Positions 1 through 4,822 of a stretch of DNA of 7,369 bases are shown in pieces (the first letter of the stretch is position 1; the number at the start of each line of letters is the position of its first letter). Below the pieces are notes generated by a model. That model saw only the letters and a program-made list of their open reading frames with translations, was not told the origin of the DNA and ran no database searches. This stretch comes from a bacterium. GTDB lineage: Bacteria > Oederibacteriota > JAJYGY01. The stretch lies in NCBI GenBank assembly GCA_021790555.1, contig JAJYGY010000057.1, positions 1 to 7,369 on the forward strand. Direction: 5' to 3'. A program made the position numbers and the translations under genes.

Positions 1-699
1 GCGGGCCGTCACCTCCCGGGCGCGCTTTTCCGAAGGCGGGCCGAAAAGGGCCACCTGGAAGCGCCTCTCCGAAAGCAGGCCGGCCAGGCGGGCGAAGGAC
101 GGGATGGGCCAGCAACGCGAGGGCCGGTCCGCGGCCGAGGGGCACAGGGCCACCAGGGCGGCGTCCTCCCTCAGGCCGTTCTCGCGGAAGAGCCGGGCCT
201 GCTCCTCGGCTCCGGCCTGGGTCAGGGCCAGCCCGGACGCAAGGTCCGCGGCCCCGGCCCGGGCCCCCAGGGCCGAGGCGAATTCCAGGAAGGCCTGGCC
301 GCGGTGGGTTCCGGGCCCGGCCGCGTCCGGGGGCAGGGCCTGGGTCAGCAGGAGCCTTCCCGGAAAGCCGGCGCGGCCCACGCGCTCCCTCGCGCCGGCG
401 AGCACCGCCCCCCAGCGCGGCCCCGGCCCGGGCCGGAACAACAGGGCCAGGTCGAAGGACTGGGCGCGCAGGGCGCGGAAAAAACCGGCCCGCCGCCAGG
501 GAGGCCCCCCCGGCCAGGCCAGCCTCGCCTCGAAGAGGGGGTGGGACTCGTGCAGGGCGCAGATGCCGGCCTCGGCCAGCAGGTGCAGCTCGGCCGGCAC
601 GAAATGCCTGCGGATGGCCGCCACCGCCGGCAGGAACAGCAGCGAATCGGCCACCCCTTCCGGCGCCACCACCAGGATTTTGGAGACCAGGTTGTTCAC
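1..699 (-). CDS. Divergent GT9 (heptosyltransferase-like) glycosyltransferase, partial
   Basis: The frame is open from a GTG at 699 to the left edge, giving 233 codons with the C-terminal part missing. The translation begins MNNLVSKILVVAPEGVADSL, the GT9 Rossmann start in which D18 occupies the place of the catalytic Asp of WaaC/WaaF. The segment FDLALLFRPGPGPRWGAVLAG and a later CPSAADRPSRCWPIPSFARLA match the GT9 donor-domain entry (usually PGA...KRWP). Family role: transfer of heptose or a related sugar from ADP-sugar to LPS core in the cytoplasm. Odd points: the usual G before the catalytic D is A, and the phosphate-binding K of KRWP appears to be R followed by C, so donor or activity may differ. 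The start is supported by GAGGG seven bases upstream (707-711); an in-frame stop, that of the preceding gene at 724-726, blocks any longer N-terminus. It lies 24 bases after the GT2 gene, the last visible gene of the operon. Assignment to GT9 is fairly sure; the substrate is unknown. Confidence 0.8.
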   Translation of the reverse strand, partial: MNNLVSKILVVAPEGVADSLLFLPAVAAIRRHFVPAELHLLAEAGICALHESHPLFEARLAWPGGPPWRRAGFFRALRAQSFDLALLFRPGPGPRWGAVLAGARERVGRAGFPGRLLLTQALPPDAAGPGTHRGQAFLEFASALGARAGAADLASGLALTQAGAEEQARLFRENGLREDAALVALCPSAADRPSRCWPIPSFARLAGLLSERRFQVALFGPPSEKRAREVTAR

Positions 700-723
700 C
701 GCTCGGCCCTCAGCACCGGGGGC

Positions 724-1548
724 TCAATCCCTGGGCTCCCTGGCGAAAACCCAGGGTTCGCCGGGCCGGCCGCCCCTTGCCTCCCAGGACCTCTGCCACC
801 ACTTGGCGTGCTTCCAGAAGGCCGCCGAGGCGGAAAGAGCCGCCAGCACCCAGCCGTGGGCCCCGTCCAGGAAGCCACGCTTCAGCGCCACCATCTTCAG
901 CATCACCAGGGGAGGATCAGCCAGCATGCGCGCCGCCGCCGCCCAGGGCCGGGCCCCCCGGCTCTCCAGAAGCTCCTCGGCCTGCAGGCTGGTGTAGCGG
1001 TTGAGCCTCTCGAAGTAGCCGCGGATGTCGCTGTAGCTGAAGTGGAGCAGGTCGCCCTTCAGCCTGCCGACCGGGGCGGAGCCCGCGTCCAGGGCCTCGT
1101 GCACCCGCCGGCCGTCGAAGCGCGCCGCTCCCCTGCGGAAAAGGCGGGACTGCCAGTCGGGGTACCAGCCGCCGTGGCGCATGGCCCTGCCCAGGAAGTG
1201 GTTGAGGCGGCACAGCCGGTAGGCCCGGAATTCGCCCGCCCCCAGGGCTGCCTCCACCGAGGAGGCCAGTTCCGGGGTGAGAGCCTCGTCGGCGTCCAGG
1301 CTGAGGACCCACTGCGCGCGGCACAGAGCGATCCCCGCGTTCTTGGTGGCCGAATAGCCCCGCCAGGCCACCCTGCGGGCCCGCGCCCCGCGCCGGCGGG
1401 CCAGGGAAAAAGTGGAATCCGAGCTGCCCGAATCCAGCAGCACCACCTCGTGGGGGATCTTGAGGTGGCGCAGCGAGTCGAACAGCGCGGGCAGCCTGGA
1501 CTCCTCGTCCTTGGCGGCCACCAGGATGGACAACAGCGGTTTGGGCAA
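724..1548 (-). CDS. GT2 family glycosyltransferase, WaaE-like LPS core transferase
   Basis: 274 residues. The N-terminal GT-A fold begins PLLSILVAAKDEESRLPAL, with LLDSGSSDST (37-46) as the nucleotide-binding strand-loop and SLDADE (83-88) as the metal-binding DxD motif. The middle carries NHFLGRAMRHGGWYPDWQSR (116-135) and VHE (149-151), and the C-terminal part GFLDGAHGWVLAALSASAAF (225-244) is a hydrophobic, probably membrane-touching helix. This order is typical of WaaE/KdtX-like enzymes, which add glucose to the inner-core heptose of LPS on the cytoplasmic side of the inner membrane. Length is normal for that group. The start codon is TTG at 1548, chosen because GGAGG (1554-1558) sits five bases upstream and the protein starts directly with the first beta strand. 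It lies 34 bases after the GT9 gene and is flanked by GT9 genes on both sides, which supports a role in LPS core assembly. The sugar donor is inferred, not shown. Confidence 0.88.
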   Translation of the reverse strand: MPKPLLSILVAAKDEESRLPALFDSLRHLKIPHEVVLLDSGSSDSTFSLARRRGARARRVAWRGYSATKNAGIALCRAQWVLSLDADEALTPELASSVEAALGAGEFRAYRLCRLNHFLGRAMRHGGWYPDWQSRLFRRGAARFDGRRVHEALDAGSAPVGRLKGDLLHFSYSDIRGYFERLNRYTSLQAEELLESRGARPWAAAARMLADPPLVMLKMVALKRGFLDGAHGWVLAALSASAAFWKHAKWWQRSWEARGGRPGEPWVFAREPRD

Positions 1549-1582
1549 GGCGCCCTCCAGATCCTCGGACAGCTCCCGGGGT

Positions 1583-2668
1583 TCAGCCCCCGGACCTCCC
1601 GCGGCGCGCGCCCAGCACGGCCAGCGCCTCCTTCAGGACGGCCTCCGGGGTGATGCCTTCCATGCACTCGTGCGTGCCGATGGGGCAGCGCTCGCCCCCG
1701 TGCAGGCTGCAGGGCCGGCAGGAAAGGTTCCTTTCCACCACCCGGTCGCGGGGCCCCAGCGGCGCGAAGCCGAATTCCCTCACCGTGGGCCCGAACAGGG
1801 CCACCACCGGCACGCCCAGGCCCACGGCCACGTGCATGGGCCCCGAATCGTTGGTCAGCAGCAGGCGGCAATGCTTCAGCAGGGCCGCCATCTGCCCCAC
1901 GCTGGTCTCGCCGGCCGTCTGGATGCACAGGGGGGCGGCCCTGCGGGCGCGGGCCACGGCCTCCTCGCAGGCGAAGACGTCATGGCGGTCGCCGATGAGC
2001 AGGAACCGCACCCCGCCGCGCGCGGCCAGCGCGTCCAGCACGGCGGCGAAACCGCGGCCGTTCCAGCGCTTGGTGGGCCAGGCGGCCCCGGGGTTGACGC
2101 CCACCAGCGTCTCCCCGCCGCGCAGCCCCTGCTCCTTCAGGAAGCGCCGCGCCCAGGCCTCGTCCAGGGCGGGCACGCGCAGTTCCGGTGTTTCATCCCC
2201 CGGCGCGAAGCCGCCCGGGGCCAGGGGCCGCAGGGCCTCCAGGTAGCGCCGGGCCACCCCGGGCAGGGGCGGCGAGGGCCGCCGCTTGAACCAGACCAGC
2301 AGCTGCCGCCGCAGCCAGTGCTTGCGGGCCCGCAGGACCCGGGCCCCGGAAAGGAACGACACCAGGCGGCTGCGGGCGTTGGAATGCAGGTCCACCACCA
2401 GGTCGAAGCGCAGGTCGCGGGCCCGCAGCAGGTAGCTCCAAAGCCCGGAAAACCCCCGGTGCTCGCTCTTGGTGTCGAGCACCAGCAGCTCGTCCACGCA
2501 GGGATGCCCCACCAGCAGCGAGGCGTAGGCCTGTTTCACGCCGGCGTGGATCTTGGCGCCGGGGTAGATCCGCCTCAGCGCGCGCAGGACCGCGGTGGCC
2601 AGCACCACGTCGCCCAGCGAGCCGAAGCGGAGCACCAGGATCTTTTTGTGGGGTCGGGGGGCTTCCAA
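1583..2668 (-). CDS. GT9 family ADP-heptose:LPS heptosyltransferase (WaaF/WaaC type)
   Basis: 361 residues, full length for the family. N-terminal Rossmann domain: KKILVLRFGSLGDVVLATAV, with D20 matching the catalytic base of WaaC/WaaF. C-terminal nucleotide-binding domain: VGVNPGAAWPTKRW (189-202, K200 as phosphate-binding lysine), then TNDSGPMHVA (272-281, D274 expected to contact the donor heptose) and FGPT (292-295). A cysteine cluster C317-x2-C320-x7-C328-x6-C335 follows, as in many WaaF-like proteins. Expected reaction: transfer of L-glycero-D-manno-heptose from ADP-heptose to the growing LPS inner core in the cytoplasm. The start is TTG at 2668 with GAGG (2674-2677) five bases upstream; no ATG lies near the N-terminus. 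It begins 22 bases after the PIN-PhoH stop and is followed by the GT2 gene, so it appears to open the LPS block of the operon. Family membership is sure; Hep I versus Hep II specificity is not. Confidence 0.92.
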   Translation of the reverse strand: MEAPRPHKKILVLRFGSLGDVVLATAVLRALRRIYPGAKIHAGVKQAYASLLVGHPCVDELLVLDTKSEHRGFSGLWSYLLRARDLRFDLVVDLHSNARSRLVSFLSGARVLRARKHWLRRQLLVWFKRRPSPPLPGVARRYLEALRPLAPGGFAPGDETPELRVPALDEAWARRFLKEQGLRGGETLVGVNPGAAWPTKRWNGRGFAAVLDALAARGGVRFLLIGDRHDVFACEEAVARARRAAPLCIQTAGETSVGQMAALLKHCRLLLTNDSGPMHVAVGLGVPVVALFGPTVREFGFAPLGPRDRVVERNLSCRPCSLHGGERCPIGTHECMEGITPEAVLKEALAVLGARRGRSGG

Positions 2669-2690
2669 AGGAACCTCGTTTTCGCCGGGG

Positions 2691-4004
2691 TCAGAGCAGT
2701 TCGGCCGCCAGGGCGGCCAGCTTCGACCTTTCGGACTTGTGCAGGGTCACGTGCCCGAAGGTCTCCTGGCCCTTGAACTTCTCCACCAGGTAGGCCAGCC
2801 CGTTGGATTCGGAATCCAGGTAGGGGTTGTCGATCTGGTAGGGATCGCCCGTCAGGATGACCTTGGTGCCCTCGCCGGCCCGGCTGACGATGGTCTTCAC
2901 CTCGTGGGGGGTCAGGTTCTGGGCCTCGTCCACCACCAGGAACTGGCGGGGGATGGAGCGGCCGCGGATGTAGGTGACGGCCTCCAGCTCCAGCTTCTTG
3001 CTGTCCATGAGGTACTGCACCTGGTCGTCGCTTTCCTCCCCGTCGCCGGAGTCGGTCAGGTATTCCAGGTTGTCGTAGATGGGCTGCATCCAGTGCTTCA
3101 GCTTCTCGTCCTTGGTGCCCGGCAGGAAGCCGATGTCCTTGCCCAGGGGCACCACCGGGCGGCTGACCAGGATCTTGCGGAAGACCTTGTCCTCCACGGT
3201 GCGCTGCAGCCCGGCGGCCAGGGCCAGCAGGGTCTTGCCCGTGCCGGCGGGCCCCACCAGGGTGACCAGGCTGATGGCGTCGGAAAGCAGCAGTTCCATG
3301 GCGAACTTCTGCTCCATGTTGAGGGCCCGCACGCCCCAGGCGTCGGTCTCGGAGAAGACCAGGGGCACGATCTCGTGGACGGCGTTCACCTTGCCCAGGG
3401 CGCTCTGGTTGGGGCTGTCCTGGTTGCGCAGCCAGACGAACTGGTTGGTGAAGGCGGGCGTGCCGAAAAGGGACTCGTCCCACTTCAGGCGCTTTTCCTT
3501 GTAGAAGGCGTCCACCATGGCCTTGCTCACCTTGGCCTCGATCCATCCGGCGTAAAGCTCGTCGATGTTGACCTTGTTGGTCTCGTAGTCCTCGGCCTCG
3601 ATCCCCAGGGCCACGGCCTTGATGCGGGCGTTGAGGTCCTTGGAGATGAAGCGCACCTCCTCGCCCTTCTTCTTCAGGGAAAGGGCCACGCGCAGGATGG
3701 TGTTGTCGACCTTCTCGGTCTGCAGGCCCTCGGGCAGGGGGCCGTTGATGGAAAGCTCCACCTTGAGGATTCCGCCGTTGTCCAGCTTCACCCCCTCGGA
3801 AAGCATGCCCTTGGAGCGCAGTCCGTCCAGCAGGCGGGAGAACTGGCGGGCGTTGCGGCCGCGTTCGTCCTGGGCCTTCTTGAAGTTGTCCAGCTCCTCG
3901 ATGACGGCGATGGGGATGACGACCTTGTTGTCGGCGAACGAAAAGACGGCCTGCGGATTGTGCACCATGACGTTCGTATCAAGAACGAAGGTTTTGACGG
4001 GCAC
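2691..4004 (-). CDS. phoH: PIN-PhoH fusion protein (PhoH2/YlaK type ATPase with RNase domain)
   Basis: 437 residues with two domains. Residues 1-145 form a PIN nuclease domain: FVLDTN (6-11) with D9, then E37, D100 and D123 as the likely acidic metal-binding set. Residues about 220-437 form the PhoH ATPase domain: Walker A GPAGTGKT (251-258), Walker B FLVVDEAQN (355-363) with D359/E360, and the TGDPYQID motif (385-392). PIN-PhoH proteins (PhoH2 in mycobacteria, YlaK in Bacillus) are known as ATP-dependent RNA-unwinding ribonucleases; the true role here is inferred from family. All key residues are present, so it looks active. The start is GTG at 4004. AGGAGG (4015-4020), ten bases upstream, overlaps the last base of the preceding gene's TAA, which suggests translational coupling. 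In mycobacteria PhoH2 is paired with a small upstream antitoxin-like ORF; no such ORF fits here, where a membrane metalloprotease-like gene sits directly upstream. The GT9 gene follows 22 bases downstream. Confidence 0.95.
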   Translation of the reverse strand: MPVKTFVLDTNVMVHNPQAVFSFADNKVVIPIAVIEELDNFKKAQDERGRNARQFSRLLDGLRSKGMLSEGVKLDNGGILKVELSINGPLPEGLQTEKVDNTILRVALSLKKKGEEVRFISKDLNARIKAVALGIEAEDYETNKVNIDELYAGWIEAKVSKAMVDAFYKEKRLKWDESLFGTPAFTNQFVWLRNQDSPNQSALGKVNAVHEIVPLVFSETDAWGVRALNMEQKFAMELLLSDAISLVTLVGPAGTGKTLLALAAGLQRTVEDKVFRKILVSRPVVPLGKDIGFLPGTKDEKLKHWMQPIYDNLEYLTDSGDGEESDDQVQYLMDSKKLELEAVTYIRGRSIPRQFLVVDEAQNLTPHEVKTIVSRAGEGTKVILTGDPYQIDNPYLDSESNGLAYLVEKFKGQETFGHVTLHKSERSKLAALAAELL

Positions 4005-4014
4005 CTTGGGGGGC

Positions 4015-4020
4015 CCTCCT
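4015..4020 (-). promoter_or_regulatory. Shine-Dalgarno AGGAGG deciding the GTG start of the PIN-PhoH gene
   Basis: The minus strand reads TAAGGAGG, so the ribosome site shares its first A with the stop codon of the upstream membrane protein gene. The spacer to GTG at 4004 is ten bases. The arrangement favours termination-reinitiation coupling between the two genes. Confidence 0.75.
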
Positions 4021-4688
4021 TAAGCGCGGTGGGAGAAAAGGGAGGCGATCCATTGCGAAAATCCCGAAAGGGTCCCCGCGGACTCCTTCAGGTACTGCAA
4101 AAAACGCGGGCTTTCCGGCAGGCACAGGCCGACCACGAAGGCGATCACCAGGCAGTTGACCGAAACGATGAAGGGGACGGCGAAAAGCCAGCCCACCTCT
4201 GCGATGTCGCTCTGGTGTTCCCTCAGGGAATAGGCCGTCAGGGCCAGGTGGAAGGCCAGGGTGAATCCCAGCAGGAAAAGCACGGCGGGCATGAACTTGG
4301 GGTCGACCACGTAGTAGAGCAGCACCACTCCAAAGGTGTAGATGGGGAAAAAATAGGGGGCCAGGTTGACCAGGAACGTGCTCTTGTTGACCTTCACGGC
4401 CCCGCCCCGGCTGGAAACCCGCAGGTCGTCCGCCTTGCCGCCGTGCAGCAGGGCCGCCAGGGCGTGCGTCAGCTCATGTCCCATGACGTAGAGGAAGATG
4501 GGCCTCCAAAGGAAGATCTGCAGGGCCAGGTAAGAGAGGGCCCCGCCGGCGAAAAACAGCAGGCGCCGGTCGCCCCAGGGGAGCCCGGCCATCTGCAGGG
4601 CCAGGGTCCACACCAGGCAGCCGGCCACCGGCCACAGCAGAACGGAAAAGAGGAAACGGCCCGCCAGCCCGCCCAGGGCTCTCCACAA
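4020..4688 (-). CDS. Integral membrane zinc metalloprotease-like protein (M50-like, HELTH motif)
   Basis: 222 residues from TTG at 4688. About five hydrophobic segments are visible (roughly residues 11-33, 42-68, 104-128, 132-153, 166-190). HELTH (71-75, in MGHELTHALAALLHGG) is an HExxH zinc site at the end of the second hydrophobic segment, as in M50/site-2-protease-like families. A conserved-looking NLAPYFFPIYT (108-118) and HQSDI (158-162) follow; D161 could be a third zinc ligand, but the classical M50 NPDG/LDG motif is absent. The substrate is unknown, and it may be an M50B-like relative rather than a true S2P. Start choice: TTG at 4688 has AGGAG (4695-4699) with a six-base spacer. The longer ATG start at 4748 would add 20 residues, lacks a ribosome site and lies inside a terminator hairpin, so I reject it. 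The TAA stop is fused to the ribosome site of the PIN-PhoH gene. Membrane metalloprotease-like is fairly sure; activity is not shown. Confidence 0.78.
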   Translation of the reverse strand: MWRALGGLAGRFLFSVLLWPVAGCLVWTLALQMAGLPWGDRRLLFFAGGALSYLALQIFLWRPIFLYVMGHELTHALAALLHGGKADDLRVSSRGGAVKVNKSTFLVNLAPYFFPIYTFGVVLLYYVVDPKFMPAVLFLLGFTLAFHLALTAYSLREHQSDIAEVGWLFAVPFIVSVNCLVIAFVVGLCLPESPRFLQYLKESAGTLSGFSQWIASLFSHRA

Positions 4689-4694
4689 ATCCAA

Positions 4695-4699
4695 CTCCT
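4695..4699 (-). promoter_or_regulatory. Shine-Dalgarno AGGAG deciding the TTG start of the membrane protease-like gene
   Basis: The minus strand reads AGGAGTTGGATTTG, which puts a canonical ribosome site six bases before the TTG at 4688. The ATG at 4748 has no comparable site upstream, so this element argues for the shorter protein. Confidence 0.65.
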
Positions 4700-4711
4700 G
4701 TCCAGTCAGGG

Positions 4712-4765
4712 TCACGATACCGGCGTACAAAAAAACACGAATACCCATGCGGCTATTCGTGTCAT
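4712..4765 (-). CDS. Possible 17-residue leader peptide
   Basis: A short ORF starts with ATG at 4765 and ends with TGA at 4712-4714. Its translation is MTRIAAWVFVFFCTPVS. GAGG (4770-4773) lies four bases upstream, a slightly short spacer. The ORF runs through the terminator hairpin and ends 23 bases before the TTG start of the membrane protease-like gene. The adjacent Phe codons arise from the T-run, so amino-acid richness alone is weak evidence. What supports it is position: it lies just downstream of a predicted promoter and overlaps an intrinsic terminator, the layout of a translation-controlled attenuator. It could equally be a chance ORF. Confidence 0.3.
   Translation of the reverse strand: MTRIAAWVFVFFCTPVS
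4729..4762 (-). terminator. Intrinsic terminator: perfect 9-bp hairpin followed by seven T
   Basis: On the minus strand ACACGAATA (4762-4754) pairs perfectly with TATTCGTGT (4743-4735) around a ten-base loop, and the stem runs directly into a T-run (4735-4729). No T-run follows it on the plus strand, so it acts in one direction only. It lies 57 bases past the GH94 stop and would end the GH94 transcript. Because a promoter lies upstream of it at 4794-4822, it could also attenuate transcription of the next operon. The stem is only moderately GC-rich, so termination may be partial. Confidence 0.72.
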
Positions 4766-4793
4766 CTCGCCTCAGCGGCGCGAACGCGGTAAA

Positions 4794-4822
4794 ATCATAC
4801 CCTTGCCGGGGGGTGAAATCAA
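4794..4822 (-). promoter_or_regulatory. Sigma70-type promoter for the protease/PhoH/LPS operon
   Basis: On the minus strand TTGATT (4822-4817) and TATGAT (4799-4794) are separated by exactly 17 bases, matching the -35 box at four of six positions and the -10 box at five of six. The -35 box includes the TGA stop codon of the GH94 gene. Transcription would start near 4787, leaving a leader of about 100 bases that contains the terminator hairpin and the short ORF. A prediction from sequence only. Confidence 0.5.

Noticed and set aside
104..2776. Overlapping plus-strand open frames rich in P, A, R and G opposite the glycosyltransferase genes
   Set aside because: Same cause: antisense shadows of GC-rich coding sequence with no recognisable domain and no ribosome sites of note.
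4713..4715. GTG at codon 12 of the long frame as start of the membrane protease-like gene
   Set aside because: No ribosome site precedes it, while TTG 4688 has AGGAG at a good distance.
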